From Iris pallida (lineage: Eukaryota > Streptophyta > Magnoliopsida > Asparagales > Iridaceae), in assembly GCA_029216955.1 (NCBI GenBank), contig JANAVB010033216.1:10472408-10536407 (forward strand): DNA of 64,000 nt, given 5' to 3'. The notes below the pieces were generated by a model. It was not told the DNA's origin. It did not search any database and saw nothing but the letters and a program-made list of their open reading frames with translations. The position numbers and the translations under genes are program-made. This document shows positions 1 through 13,600 of the stretch, piece after piece (the stretch's first letter is position 1; the number at the start of each line of letters is the position of its first letter).

Positions 1-28
1 GGAAGAAAATAGTGTCACTCTACCAAGC

Positions 29-2173
29 ATGCGCCCAAAGCTATGCGCCCAAAAGGGTATGTGGGCGCATAACTCTGGCCAGAAGACTTCTGTCTTCGAC
101 AGATTATGCATCCAGGGTCATGCGCCCAAGGCTCTGCGCCCAAGCTCTACTGACCCGTACTATGTGTCCACATCGAGGAAGCTTAGGCATGCTGCCAAGA
201 CTTCTGGGAAGCATGCGCCCAAAGGCAGACTCCAGGGTCTATGCGCCCACAGCAAAAAGATAGGCCCCAACGCGTATAGCACGGGGCTGTCTTTATGGTC
301 ATCACAGAACTTAGGTGTGGGGGTTATCCCTGCACATGAACTAAGTCCGGATGCGCCAACTCTCCTTACAAATCTATATGCAAAGCTCAACGATGCGTGT
401 GACATGGGTTTTAAGGCAAAATTCCCTTCCGCTGACTTACGCGACATGATAATTCATAAGCATAAAGCGAGGGAGGATACGACAATTCATGGCATACATC
501 CGTGCACCAGTATTGTCATCAACTGTTGCAGCTCCAAAGCAACGAGAGTGCCTCAGAGGCAGGCCGTATTTCGACGACTGTATCGCTCTGATGATAAAAT
601 GTTGCTATGTGTTTCATCAAACATGGCTTCATGGGGTCCCCCTTACGGGAGCCCCAATCAAAGAAGGTTGACCACGAATCCAACTTTCTCTCTCAGTTCC
701 GCAAACAGAAGAAGAAGAAGTCTGCCAACAGATAGCCAGCAAGCTGTCATATCTGAAGGAGTCTATATGGGTACTCGGTCAAGGATGAAATTCTGTATAG
801 ACGACGAGGACTTCCAAGCTGGAGGTGATGATCCTTCAGCTGGGGGTAGTATTCCCTCAGAGTCTGAAGCAGATGACCTCCACACCGGGGGTAGCCTTCC
901 AGATGACGATGATCTCTCCGAGTTTGACAGTGACTATCTACCTCCCCTACCCGAAGACGAAGGACTTTTCAACTCAAAGACAGACAGTATCAGCACCAGT
1001 TGTACTGTTTTCTCTGTTCGTCTTCGTATGTTATCTATATATATGGCGGATGGAGAGAGACCTGAAAAAGCCAATGATCAGACCAACAAACGGCTAGGGG
1101 GTCTTGAAACAGTATTTGCCAAGATCACTGATATGCTTACCAGTATCATGATGGTCCAAGCTGCTGGGACTGTTCTTCCATCCCAACAAAATGTCTCGGC
1201 ATACATTAGTCCGGCTTATAGCAATAACCCTTCTTCACTACAGAAGGAGTATCATTTCATTGGGCCTCCTCTAAATCTTACAAATGATGGAGGTGGTCCT
1301 TCACCAACAACGCCTGACAACCGTACAGCTCCCGTTTCTTAACACCTGCTCAATCAACATGATATAATTGATTCTCTTATTTCCCGTCTCAATACCATCT
1401 CACACAAAGACGAGCTTCAAAAGATGGGGATATCTTAACCTTACCTTCCTGAATGGGAGAATGCTACTTGCCATCATAACTACAAGCCACTGACGCTAAA
1501 TTCATTTGACGGGATGACTTCTCCTCTCCAACAAATGACATACTTCAACACGCAGACTCTATACTTACCCAAGGACGATCCGTTCTTGTCAAATCTGTTT
1601 ATTAGCACCTTGCAGGGGATAGCTTTTGAATGGTTCTATAGTCTGCCTGACGGTTGTATCAATTCCTTTAAAGACCTGGAGAGGTTATTTCTCAACATGT
1701 TTTATGAGAGTGGCATGCATGTTAGTATGTCCACCCTCATCGAGACCAAGCAAAGGAGGACTGAGTCTGTCATTGCTTTCATCGAACGCTTCAGGTGACT
1801 AGTATTGAAGATGCCCTTCGGTATACCAGACTCAGAACTTATGGATACTTGTCGACATAACTTCCTTCCTACAGTGAAGTTCTGTCTGGGTATACATAAG
1901 TATGATACATGGCCCGCTTTCATTGGGGCCGCTGATGCTGCTGAAAATGATGTTCCTAATCTAGAATTACTGGGGTTGAGAACACCCAAATCTGAAGACA
2001 AAGGAAAGCACCCTCAAACTATTCCTGTCTGTGGGGGTAAAGAAAAAGAAGTCTTGAAGGTCGACACTTCCAAGGGAGCTTCCAATTCTCAGGGCGCTCC
2101 TGACAAACCTAAGGAGACTTCTCCTTTGATGAGGACGATGTTATTACCATTTTCACACATTGACGAAGGGTAA
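29..2173 (+). pseudogene. gag: Tat-1 gag (N-terminal extension and capsid region), broken
   Basis: This encodes the structural Gag that assembles the virus-like particle. The first 437 codons (29-1342) are open. They start in a stretch made almost entirely of the ATGCGCCCA motif and its complement (29-260), then give an acidic, serine-rich extension. The same extension occurs in Tat-3 (shared GTRS motif and GGSIPSESE/GGTVPSESE). Stops follow near 1340, 1437 and 1796. The Retrotrans_gag core lies at about 1500-1798 (LFISTLQGIAFEWFYSLPDG), matching the Tat-3 core at about 50430-50480. Reading continues in the same frame to about 2160, where it shifts. The first ATG shown may not be the true start, because the leader and 5' LTR are outside the window. 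Confidence 0.8.
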
Positions 2174-3374
2174 TAAACTGGCATTGCCTCCATCACGACG
2201 TCCTGCGGAGGCGAACCAACTCAACGATCCTAAGTACTGTCTTTATCATCAGTACGTGCACCACTCTACCAAGGATTGCATTGTCCTGAAGAAAAAGATA
2301 CAACAGCTTATCGACAGCCAAGTGATCAACCTCGAAGCTGAAGACAAGGTTGTATCTTCTAACATGATCTCTCTTCAATTTAGTGACTTTCCTTCCACAG
2401 AAGTCCCAGACGGCGTAGTCCTAATCCCTAAGACAATAATGGAAGTCGTCAACCTGCCTCCATCTCGTAACTCAACCTTGGTGCCACTCACGACTGAACG
2501 TGGTGAGATCATATGGGTCCATCCGGACCTTATGTAAGAAATGATATAGGGGGTGGTATCTCCCAAAGTAAAGAGGGATAAAAAATACAAATTATGTCAT
2601 ATGGTGTCTTCTTCCATTTACGAAGTTCTATCTGGCGAGACGCAATCTGGGAAGGCTTACCTACGGACTTATGATCCTGCACAAGAAGAAGCAGTACCTT
2701 CTCAAGCTCCTGCTGCCCCCACAAGTTCAGAAGCCGGTCCGTCTAAGCCTTCAACTACCGACAAAGCCAAGCAGAAGGAGACGCGATTTGACAAGTCTCT
2801 GAAGGCGCCAGCATCCGAAGGCATGGATCGGCCTTACAACTTTGACATACTAGCACAGCTGGCCAATACACCTGCCAGGTTGTCTCTGTTCGGTAAATTA
2901 TGACTCTACAAAGAAACGCGGAAGGCCTTAAGTATGGCATTACTACATGCCGACTCTTATCTCGCTGAAGTCAAAGCCCCCGTTGAAGATCCTATCTCAT
3001 GTCCCCACTGCCACAGTACTATGGAAATGGTACCCAACATCACCTTTTCACAAGAGGACATGCTACTCAAAAATAATCGTCATGATAGACCTCTGTACTA
3101 TACATGGTATATCGGAGCGATTAAGGTGGATCAGATGCACATCGATCCAGGTTCCTCCCTCAGCATCATTCCTAGAAGTTTACTCCAAATTCTAGGAATC
3201 CCTCTGTACAAGCTATCTGCAACCAATACAACTATCATGGCCTTCAATGCTGGAAGAAGCCACCTGCTGGGCAATATCCGTCTCAAGTGCCAGATTGGTG
3301 ATCTCCGAACAAAAGTTTCTTGTTATGTAATCGACGCTGATGTATCCTACAATGTCTTGTTGGGACGTCCGTAG
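2160..3374 (+). pseudogene. Tat-1 gag C-terminus and aspartic protease, broken
   Basis: After a frame change near 2160 the sequence encodes a zinc-knuckle-like stretch (YCLYHQYVHHSTKDC, about 2236-2280), as in Tat Gag proteins. The retropepsin-type protease follows. Its active-site region reads HIDPGSSLSIIP at about 3137-3175 and the C-terminal part reads YNVLLGRP at about 3350-3371, both closely matched in Tat-3. Stops fall near 2535, 2547, 2901 and 3372. The protease would cleave the Gag-Pol polyprotein in the particle. This copy cannot make an intact product. Confidence 0.8.
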
Positions 3375-3386
3375 ATATATGAGAAC

Positions 3387-4734
3387 ATGATCGTTCCTTC
3401 CACACTTCACCAGTGCTTCAAGTATGTCAACAGCGATAGAGTCGTGAAGACGGAGTTTGCCGATGTTGATCCTTTTAAGGGCATTGAAGCCTACTATGGA
3501 GATTCGATACTTTACCAATCTCAGCCCTCCAAGGATGACGGCAACGAAGCTGACAATGAAGATGAAGTGAGTTCATCCTCCAGTAATGGTCCCCTGATTA
3601 TCCGAGTCAAAGGATGTACTACTCTAAAAAGTACTCCAAAGCCTCTCATAATCTGGGCTAAAAAGAAGAACCCTGATAAGGTCAAACCATTGACCATCAC
3701 TCTTCGCAACACACCTCGGTTGGAACCTGCTGAAGTCCGTCCTCCCAATCCTGAAGAGTTACCCTATGTGACAAACTTGGCCAGGTTTGTAGCTCCTGTT
3801 CCAGACAATGATCCTCTCAATGAGTATATCAGTACTCATAATAATGTACCATCAGTGGATGATGTTATCCCTGAAGAAAAACTTGCGTATTTTCTAAGTA
3901 AAGGTTTATCTTTGAATTACTCCGATGTCTACCAATCTGTAAACTAGTATATAGATACGATATACGCTCTAGAGCACGGCATAGGACCACACCTCTGCAT
4001 GCTGGTCACGATGCCTCATCTGCAGAAAAAAGTCTGGCTAGAAGATATCCGCTACTTCATCGTTCCAGCCAGAAAGAAGGGTGAAGAACTAATCATCTTC
4101 GGTCGAATAATTGGTGAAAGAAAGTTCATTCTGGACTCTACTTCTCCTAATCACAACACCGAAGCTGACTATGATTCTAAAAAACTGTAACTTTTTCGAT
4201 ATAGTTGGCAGGCCAAGAATATCATCCAAAACATGGGATATGATATTAAAAGCGACTAGGGCTAAATTACGGTCAGGGACGATGGTTGCCAATACGTCAC
4301 TTTGCTCCTCCCGGCAAACCCGAGAACTATTATCAATAAAACGGTGTTGGTTAGGGTTATGTCACTCCTCCAACAACTCCTAAAAGATCAGAAGTTGAAC
4401 CAGATCGTTATTCTTATTCTTCTGATTCCTGCCTCTGGGATTCAGACTCCAGCATTGAAGACATGTTCAAAGCAACTTTGTCCGTCAATATGGTGTTAGT
4501 TGACCAAATTGCAGACGATGTCCAATCGATCGAGCTTGAACAATGGGCTCAAAAGATAGATACTAGGTGGGAGTTACATTTCGAACAACGTGAACCACCT
4601 ATTGAAGACGAAGTTGTCTAAGTCAATTTAGGAGATAAATCATCTCTTAAACCAATCTTCATCAACAAAAGTCTGTCTAGCGATGAACGACAATCTTTTA
4701 TACAGCTTATAAGAGAATACATTAACAGCTTTGC
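3387..4734 (+). pseudogene. Tat-1 protease-to-RT linker, broken
   Basis: The frame continues from the protease (HQCFKYVNSDRVVKTEFADV) through a long variable linker to the RT. Corresponding Tat-3 sequence lies at about 52250-53640. The conserved block PSVDDVIPEEKLAYFLSKGL (about 3850-3910) matches Tat-3 at about 52916-52980. Stops occur near 3945 and 4188, and beyond 4190 the frame is mostly lost. No catalytic motif is seen here. In Tat elements this linker is long and poorly conserved. Confidence 0.65.
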
Positions 4735-5688
4735 ATGAAGCTATAAAGACATGCCAGGATTGGACCCTAAAGTTGCTATGCACCGCCTAAATATTTTATC
4801 TAAAGCTAAGCCAGTAAAGCAGCAGCAACGATGATTCCGACCAGATATCATGGAGGCCTTCGAGAGTGAAGTCAAGAATCTTATTGCAAGTGGATTCATT
4901 CGTGAAGAAAAACACCCTGACTGGGTCGCTAACATTGTTCCAGTCATAAAAAAGAACGATAAAGTTCGAGTCTGTATCGATTACCGTGATTTAAACTCTG
5001 CATGTCCGAAAGATGAGTTTTCTCTACCGATCACTAACGTAATGATCGACAATACTTGCGGCTTCGAGTGGTTGTCCTTCATGGATGGGTTCTCAGGCTA
5101 CAACCAGATCAAGATGTTCCCCGACGATGAGAAACACACATCTTTTCGAATACCATTGGGGGTATATTGCTATACGGTGATGCCCTTCGGATTGAAAAAT
5201 ATATAGGGGCAACATACCAGTGAGCTATGAACACAATTTTTTGCGATCATTTGTGCAAAACATTAGAATTCCATGTAGATGATATCATAGTTAAAAGTCG
5301 TCTCAAGGGCAACCACCTCCAAGACTTGAGAACGATGTTCGAACTAATGCGTGCACACCAACTCAAGATGAATCCAACCAAGTATTTTTTGGGAGTCTCC
5401 AGCGGCAAGTTCTTTGGTTTTGTAATCACTTCAAAGGGTATACATCTTGACCCGGAGAAAGTGAAAGCTATCATCGATATGCATCCCCGAAGAAATCTCA
5501 AAGTTCTACGCAGACTTTAAGGAAGGCTAGCCTACATCAGACGATTTATTTTGAACCTTTCTGGAAGGTGTCAACCGTTTACTCAGCTCATAAAGAAGGC
5601 GTATCTTTCGTCTGGACTGAACAATGTCAACGCGCATTTGACGACATTAAGAAGTATCTCACAAGCCCCCTGTATTGCTGGCTCCAAT
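4735..5688 (+). pseudogene. Tat-1 reverse transcriptase, cut by the L1 insertion
   Basis: This is the RNA-dependent DNA polymerase of the element. The order seen is SYKDMPGLDPKVA (entry motif), FIREEKHPDWVANIVPVIKK, CIDYRDLNSACPKDEF, the MDGFSGYNQIKM block containing a catalytic aspartate region, VMPFGLKN, and VDDIIVKS (YVDD type, first residue altered). A frame change lies near 5210 and another near 5600. The gene is interrupted at 5688 inside the sequence encoding PPVLLAPI, and resumes at 14079 after L1 with IIGKPFLLYVRAMD. Codon-level continuity across the 5-bp duplication shows that L1 arrived after Tat-1. Confidence 0.9.
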
Positions 5689-8600
5689 TGTAACTCCCTA
5701 AACCTATTTCCGTAAATTTTTAGTTTGTTAAAATTTTTCTAAAAATAATCTTTTCGTTGATTTGGTTAGTCAAATTGATTTCGACCTTGGATTAAACTTA
5801 TTTTCTAAAATCTTGAATTTTCTTTTACTAATGATTAGTAATTACTTTAGTGATTAATTAAATTGAATGCAAATATCAGTAATTAAGTGCTATCTGGATT
5901 GATTACTTGCTTATAAATTTTACTTATTGGATTTAGCTTTAAAGGAGGAGATTAGTGGCTAACTAAATTCTGTTATTTAATTAGTTATTATCCAACTAAT
6001 TCAGTTAATTTGTTATATTTAGTTACAATTCTGTTACAAAGCTAGGATATTTATTTATTAATTAATTTCTGTAGCAGTTTAAAAATTTGTTTTCTATTTG
6101 AAAATTTGATTGAAATAATTTTGAATTTTGAAAATCTATTGAATATTGAGTATTTTGAAAAACTGTTTGAATCTGAATTTTGAAAATCTGTTACTAAACC
6201 TATTTTATAACCCCAGATCTACATCTTATTACACATGCTGCCATTGTCCTATCATGGGGAATACCTCCAGATCTATTAATATTTACTACTGTGCCACTCC
6301 CCACACACTAGATTATTTTATTATAAATATACAACACGTTTCCCAATAGGTATTGACACACACAGTTCCCAAAATCACTGACACACTTTTCTACACATAC
6401 TGTTTCTCTCTTACTGATTCTTGGCCGACCCCGGCCGAGCGCCACCGCACCGTCGGAGTAGCCTTCGAGTCAGCGTCGACTCCGGACCATAGATCGGAGC
6501 CGATGAGCCAACGGGAGATCTCTGCTCCGCCGACTTCCAAGTTGCTGATCGGCCGAATCTCACCAAGATCGGATTCTCATCGTCAGATCCGGCCCGGAGC
6601 CACTGGGCTGCACCGCAGTAAGGACACTGCATCCTCGCCGTCACACGCCACCGCCTCGTCGACAGCATCTACCCCGAGCAACGAGTAGACTCTTCGAACA
6701 GAGGGTCGTTCCTTCGAGTCTCGTAAGCACATCAAATCTTGAGTCAGAGCCGCCTCGTACGCCTCCACCACCTTGAGCCAGTCACCATCGGGCTAGCCGA
6801 TCGAGGTCTCCTCCGAGCGGGATTGAGCCGCCGACCTACACCTCTGACAGCGTCTGCCTCCCTCGCCTGGGGAAGCTCCTCGAGATCTGTACCGTCGTGT
6901 CTCAATGTGGCTACCAGGAGCGTCGCCTGGCCAGGATCGATCGAACCGAGGCGAGCGTTCCTCTTTCTTCTCGATCATCTCCTTCTCCTTGATTTCTAGG
7001 GTTTTATATTTAGGCGTGTTTATAAGGTTTTGTGGTCTGAGTGAAGAAATAAAGTAGAGAGTGAGTGAGGAAGAAGAAGAGTGGGGATTTCTTCGTGAGG
7101 CTGGTTGTATTTAGGGTTTAGGTTTTGGCTGTAAGGATTGGAGAAGAGGAAGACAAGGCTGAGAATTGCTTTGTGAGTTTGGGGTGACTCTGTGAGTGCT
7201 GGCCGAGTAGAGAATTAGAAGAGGAGCTGAGAATTGCTTGGCTGAAGTATGGGTGAGTATGAATTAATTAATGAAGAGACATGGGAAGAGTGCTCTGACA
7301 CTTTCTTTCGGTTGTCCCATTGACCAACGTATGGTTTATTTTGAAGAGCAGGGCCATGTGGCCGAGTGCGATTTAATTAATGACCAATAGTAGGAATTTT
7401 GTGTGACTTTTCGAATAAGAGAGCCAGTGTACCTCTTCAAAATTCGAAGAGTCGGCCTAGTTGGCCTTCCAAAATTTGAGTGGCGGTTGTGCAGGTGTTG
7501 GATCAGAGTATTGTGTGGGTCTTCATGGGAATGGGAGCTTGTTAGCAGAACTCTTAACCAATGAGCACCCTTTTAATTATTAAATCCGTATTTAGTAAGG
7601 AATTTCTGATATATGAAGCTTAACTTTTGTATGTTATTATTATATTACTTTACTCTAATAGTTTAGTCTGGCAGTGGATTAGACTGAACTTTGGTTAATA
7701 TTATTAAATAAATATCAATTATGATCATTCATATTATTAATTTTAAATATTCTAACATTAGTTATACTCAAAATAATAATAATACATTTATATAGTTTGT
7801 AGACATTTTGTTAATAATTATAATTTATTTAGTATTATCTTTAAACAAATTATTAGTGGCAATTGTTCTAAATCTCATAATCTTGATTTTTACTAAGCAT
7901 TATATTAAATAAATATTTAAAAAGGATTTTAACCTTAATTGATATTTAAGGTTATTCTCAAATTGATCCTTCTTAGTAAATTGTAGTAAACCAAAAATAT
8001 GGTTTTAAGTATTTTAAACTAAATATTATTTTCAAATAATATTTCCAAATATGATTTTCAAATAATTTATTTAAAGTTTCATTATAAGTTTTCTAGTATT
8101 CTAGCTAGTTGTTATATAAAGTTAGTATAGTCAAATTATGGTAACAATAGTTAGTTAAAGACTTTATTTTTCAACCCTAATCAAATTGTACAAATACCTG
8201 GTGATTCATTTACATCCATGCAGTACTACTCCCGTGCTTCCAAGGTGAGGCAAGTACACCGACTCGACTTGTACTTTATATTTCTGTCTTACATTCATGT
8301 GCCATGTTCTCATATCGGACAGGAGATACACACGATTGTCTTGTACATTGTTCATTGCTTGTGAGTCATTATTTATTGCGGGGATTGGAGAAAATATTAG
8401 CTTTTGTGTGACCACACCCAACATAGGTATTGTGGATAGCCTAATCATACACTTCACGTACGATAAAGCTGGATCTTGTAGAATTGATTGACTCATTGAT
8501 TGATTGTGCTCCTTATCCGGTCACACATTAGTTTAATATTTCAAAATTGTCACACTTGCATATTGATTGTCGTGTTCATTGTCTTGATTCATTGATAGCC

Positions 8601-9107
8601 GTGTTCATTGTCTTGCATATTGATTATCGTGTCCATTGCCTGCAGTTTTATATTTCATTTCTGGTACCGTAGTTTCATTTGCAGTTCTGGTATTCTAGTT
8701 TCACCTTGTATTCTATACTACAGATTACATTGTATATTATTCTTGTCGGGATTGTACTTTGCTATTTTTCTGATAGGATACGTTGCAGGTAAGCTTGGGG
8801 CCACATGGAGCATGTGATTGCATTGGATATTGCAGCTTTTATTTTATTTATTTTCTGGAGATTGTATTTTGGATATTCATTATTGTATATTTATTTTATT
8901 TGACCTGATTTGTCTTCGGCTAATTTTGTAGTAAAATGACTTGATGGATATTGGTGATCATTCTGGAAACGTTATAAAAGCTGTGTTTGTTTACCTTACA
9001 TTGTGACTTGGAGTTTTACTTAGTATTGTACAGCTTACTTCGTCGTGTCTATCGACGAAGGCTGCGTGTCCAACTCGTATCCGATTATTCGGGAGCGGGT
9101 CGTGACA
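5689..9107 (+). mobile_element. L1 5' LTR (3.4 kb)
   Basis: It starts with TG and ends with CA. A TATA box (TATAAATA, 6322-6329) is followed by a GC-rich block (about 6410-6960) unlike the AT-rich rest. Short open frames in that block are not preserved as one frame between the two LTR copies, so they are not called as genes. GCAGGTAAGC near 8785 looks like a splice donor, and its counterpart near 13755 is weaker. Confidence 0.9.
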
Positions 9108-9176
9108 TATTTTTAGTGGTGGCCCATGCAGGTCTGTCCTAATGGCACTTAGATTATAAAGTGCTATTGGGGGACC
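9108..9176 (+). other. L1 post-LTR conserved block and stem-loop
   Basis: GTGGCCCATGCAGGTC-type sequence follows the LTR at once (the block is GTGGTGGCCCATGCAGGTC at 9116-9134). A stem follows: AATGGCACTT (9141-9150) pairs with AAGTGCTATT (9159-9168), closed outside by GGTC (9131-9134) with GACC (9173-9176). The same block occurs after the LTR in L2-a and L2-b. The expected location is primer binding site or packaging signal, but the tRNA partner was not identified. Confidence 0.65.
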
Positions 9177-10079
9177 AACGAAGCTAAGAAAAACTCATCA
9201 CAGCATAGGATCCGTGGAAAATAGTTATGGGTATAGTTTTACCAAGTTTGCTTATTATACTATAGTTAGACCTATCTAATCAATTTTCTGTTTTACAGGA
9301 TGGTTTAGACACGCAACACTGAGGTTTTCAATTTTCTTACTCTTGAAACTTCTGAGGTTATTTCATATATACATTCTGTTAGTATAGCCATTTGATTGAT
9401 AATATTTGATCTGTCTTTAGATTTTCTCTTAGCATGTGGAATTTTTCTAATATTTCCTTATTGTTATTCAAGACTTTGTTCCCGATTTGAGATTTTATTT
9501 CCTATTGAGATTTGTTTTGTAGTCACTTGTCTTACCGTTTCATATAAAACTCATTGTTTTCTAAAAAGCAGATACTTACATTATTTTCATCATGATTATG
9601 ACTTTAAGAACTTATTTGAATTTTTGTAAACTCCTTTGAAATTTCTATGGACAAAGTTGAAAAAGTATTCGACGACCTACTATGACGTAGCAGATGCGCA
9701 CTGCAGTCATTTATTTGGATTATGGAGACCGTGAGTTCACTGCAGCCAGCTGCGCACTGGCGAGGCAAGAACTCTAAGTTGAAGTAATTTCAGGTATACA
9801 TAGGTTTTCGAATATTATTAAGGCTATGTCCTAAAAGCTTAATGTTTTGATCTCTTCGGTTGTTCTTATAACATGGATAAAGTTTAAAGAAATATTTGGT
9901 AATTTATTACTATTTGAGTCATTGAGCCAAAGGTTCACTGCAGTCAGATGTACACTACACTGGCGGGGCAAGAACTCTAGGCAAGGTGATTTCGGATATA
10001 TATAATTTTCGGATACTATTGAGATTATATTCGTGTTATATATCATGTTTGATCTCTTATCGTCATTGACAAATTTTAT

Positions 10080-10081
<2 letters not shown>

Positions 10082-10123
<42 letters not shown>
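10082..10123. repeat. (AT)n microsatellite in L1
   Basis: An uninterrupted AT dinucleotide run of about 42 bases inside the L1 internal region. Confidence 0.95.
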
Positions 10124-10125
<2 letters not shown>

Positions 10126-10610
10126 TGATATTGGAAATTTATTAGGACCTTTCTTCAATATCTGTTAGTCCAATATCTTTCATGGTTTGATTTTAAGTAT
10201 ATTGCATATATTTTCTTAATGATGCCATTTTTTTTATTTTTCCAAAAATTTCTTGTTCATCGTCGTGCCATTTCTGTAATTAGTGTATTTTAGTACTTAT
10301 CAAGCCTAAATGATTTTAACAATATTTTACTAAATCGTGTTTTCAAATTTTAGTCCTAGTCGTGTTAGTTATACCTAAATGATTTTATTGGATTTATGTC
10401 ATAATTTTTGACTATATCAATTTGGTACTATTTTAATATGCCTAAAATTTAAATGCTTCTCATGTTTAGGATTTATCTTGCCTAGATTGTCTTTACTTTA
10501 ATAATTTCTAGAAAATCGTGATTTTAGTTGTATGGATCCTAGGTTTAAACCAAATTTTATTTATTTCCAAGTTTTCATAATTGATCAATCTTTATAGTGT
10601 TTATCATGCA

Positions 10611-10652
10611 ATTTGAAATTTCGAGGACGAAATTTTTGTAAGGGGGTAGATT
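10611..10652 (+). other. L1 polypurine tract with the chromovirus-type 3' block
   Basis: AATTTCGAGGACGAAATT is followed by TTTGTAAGGGGGTAGA and then the LTR start at 10653. The same block precedes the 3' LTR of L2-a on the minus strand (27988-28022). Confidence 0.85.
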
Positions 10653-13600
10653 TGTAACTCCCTAAACATATTTTCGTATATTTTTAGTTTGTTAATTTTT
10701 TTTTCTAAAAATAATCTTTTCGTTGATTTTGTTAGTCAAATTGATTTCGACCTTGGATTAAACTTATTTTCTAAAATCTTGATTTTTCTTTTACTAATGA
10801 TTAGTAATTATTTTAGTGATTAATTAAATTGAATGCAAATATTAGTAATTAAGTGCTATCTGGATTGATTACTTGCTTATAAATTTTACTTATGGGATTT
10901 TAGCTTTAAAGGAGGAGATTAGTGGCTAACTAAATTTTGTTATTTAATTAGTTATTATCTAACTAATTCAGTTAGTTTGTTACATTTAGTTACAATTCTG
11001 TTACAAAGCTAGGATATTTATTTATTAATTAATTTCTGTAGCAATTTAAAATTTTGTTTTCTTTTTGAAAATCTGATTGAAACAATTTTGAATTTTGAAA
11101 ATCTGTTGAATATTGAATATTTTGAAAAATTGTTTGAATCTGAATTTTGAAAATCTGTTACTAAACCTATTTTATAACCCCAGATCTACATCTTATTACA
11201 CATGCTGCCATTGTCCAATCATGGAGAATACCCCCAGATCTATTGCTATTTACTACTGTGCTACTCCCCACACACACACTTGATTATTTTATTATAAATA
11301 TACAGCACGTTTTCCAAAAGGTATTGACACACACAGTTTCCAAAATCACTGACACACTTTTCCATACACACTGTTTCTCTCTCTCACTGATTCTTGGCCG
11401 ACCCCGGCTGAGCGCCATCGTACCGCCGGAGTAGCCTTCGAGTAAGCATCGACTCCGGCCCATAGATCGGAGCCGACGAGCCAACGGGATATCTCTGCTC
11501 CGTCGACTTCTATGTTGTCGATCGGCCGCATCTCGCCAAGATCAGATTCTCATCGTCGGATCCGGCCTGGAGCCACTGGGCCTCGCCGCAGTAAGGACAC
11601 CGCATCCTCGCCGTCACATGCCACCGCCTCATCGACAGCATCTATCCCGAGCAACGAGGAGACTCTTCGAACAGAGGTTCGTTCCTTCGAGTCTCGCGAG
11701 CACATCAAATCTTGAGTCAGAGCCGCCTCGTACGCCTCCACCACCTTGAGCCAGTCGTCGTCTGGCTAGCCGACCGAGGTCTCCTCCGAGCGGGACTGAG
11801 CCGCCGACCTACACCTCTGACAGCGTCTTCCTTCCTCGCCTGGGGCAGTTCCTCGAGATCTGCATTGCCGTGTCTTGATGTGGCTAGCAGGAGCGTCGCC
11901 TGGCCGGGATCGACCGAACCGAGGTGAGCATTCCTCTTCCTTCTCGATCATCTCCTTCTCCTTGATTTCTAGTGTTTTATATTTGGGGGTATTTATAAGG
12001 TTTTATGGTCTGAGTGAAGAAATGAAGTAGAGAGTGAGGAAGAAGAAGAGTGGGGATTTCTTTGTGAGGCTGGTTGTATTTAGGGTTTAGGTTTCGGCTG
12101 TAAGGATTGGGGAAGAGGAAGATAAGGCTGAGAATTGCTCTGTGAGTTTGGGGTGACTCTGTGAGTATTGGCCGAGTAGAGAATGAGAAGAGGAGCTCGG
12201 AATTGCTTGGCTGAAGTATGGGTGAGTATGAATTAATTAATGAAGAGACATGGGGAGAGTACTCTGACACTTTCTTTCGGTTGTCCCATTGACCAACGTA
12301 TGGTTCTTTTTGAAGAGCAGGGCCATGTGGTCGAGTGCGATTTAATTAATGGCCGAGAGTAGGAATTTGGTGTGACTTTTCGAATAAGAGAGCCAGTGTG
12401 CCTCTTTAAAATTCGAAGAGTCGGCCTAGTTGTCCTTCCAAAATTTGAGTGGCGGTTGTGCAGGTGTTGGATCAGAGTATTGTGTGGGTCTTCATGGGAA
12501 TGGGAGCTTGTTAGCAGAACTCTTAACCAATGAGCACCCTTTTAATTATTAAATACGTATTTAGTAAGGAATCTCTGATATATGAAGCTTAACTTTTGTA
12601 TGTTATTATTATATTACTTTACTCTAATAGTTGAGTCTGGCAGTGAATTGGACTAACTTTGGTTAATATTATTAAATAAATATCAATTATGATCATTCAT
12701 ATTATTAATTGTAAATATTCTAACATTAGTTATACTCAAAATAATAATAATACATTTATATAGTTTGTAGACATTTTGTTAATAATTATAATTTATTTAG
12801 TATTATCTTTAAACAAATTATTAGTGGCAATTGTTCTAAATCTCGTAATCTTGATTTTTACTAAGCATTATATTAAATAAATATTTTAAAAAGGATTTTA
12901 ACCTTAATTGATATTTAAGGTTATTCTCAAATTGATCCTTCTTAGTAAATTGTAGTAAACCAAAAATATGGTTTTAAGTATTTTAAACTAAATATTATTT
13001 TCAAATAATATTTCCAAATATGATTTTTAAATAATTTATCTAAAGTTTCATTATAAGTTTTCTAGTATTCTAGCTAGTAGTTATATAAAGTTTGTATAGT
13101 CAAATTATGGTAACAATAGTTAGTTAAAGACTTTATTTTTCGACCCTAATCAAATTGTACAAATACCACGTGATTCATTTACATCCATGCAGTACTACTC
13201 CCGTGCTTCCAAGGCGAGGCAAGTACACCGACTCGACTTGTACTTTGTATTTCTGTCTTACATTCATGTGCCATATTCTCATATCGGACACGAGATACAC
13301 ACGATTGTCTTGTACATTGTTCATTGCTTCTGAGTCATTGTTTGTTGCGGGGATTGGGAAAAATATTAGCTTTTGTGTGACCCTACCCAACATAGGTATT
13401 GTGGATAGCCTAATCGTACACTTCACGTACGATTAAGCAGAATCTTGTAGAATTGATTGACTCATTGATTGATTGTGCTCCTTAGCCGGTCACACATTAG
13501 TTTAATATTTTAAAATTGTCAGACTTGTATATTGATTATCGTGTTCATTGTCTTAATTCATTGATAGCCGTGTTCATTATCTTGCATATTGATTGTCGCA

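Larger units (their letters stand above)
9108..10652 (+). mobile_element. L1 internal region, non-coding
   Basis: The 1.5 kb between the LTRs has no coding frame of note. It holds the post-LTR block and stem-loop (9108-9176), an imperfect direct repeat of roughly 100 bases (about 9725-9835 and 9925-10030, sharing TTCACTGCAG and GGCAAGAACTCTA), an (AT)n run and the polypurine region. Confidence 0.85.

Noticed and set aside
6353..6999. Open frames in the GC-rich part of the L1 LTR, on both strands
   Set aside because: The second LTR copy breaks the same frames, there is no known motif, and GC richness alone lowers stop frequency.
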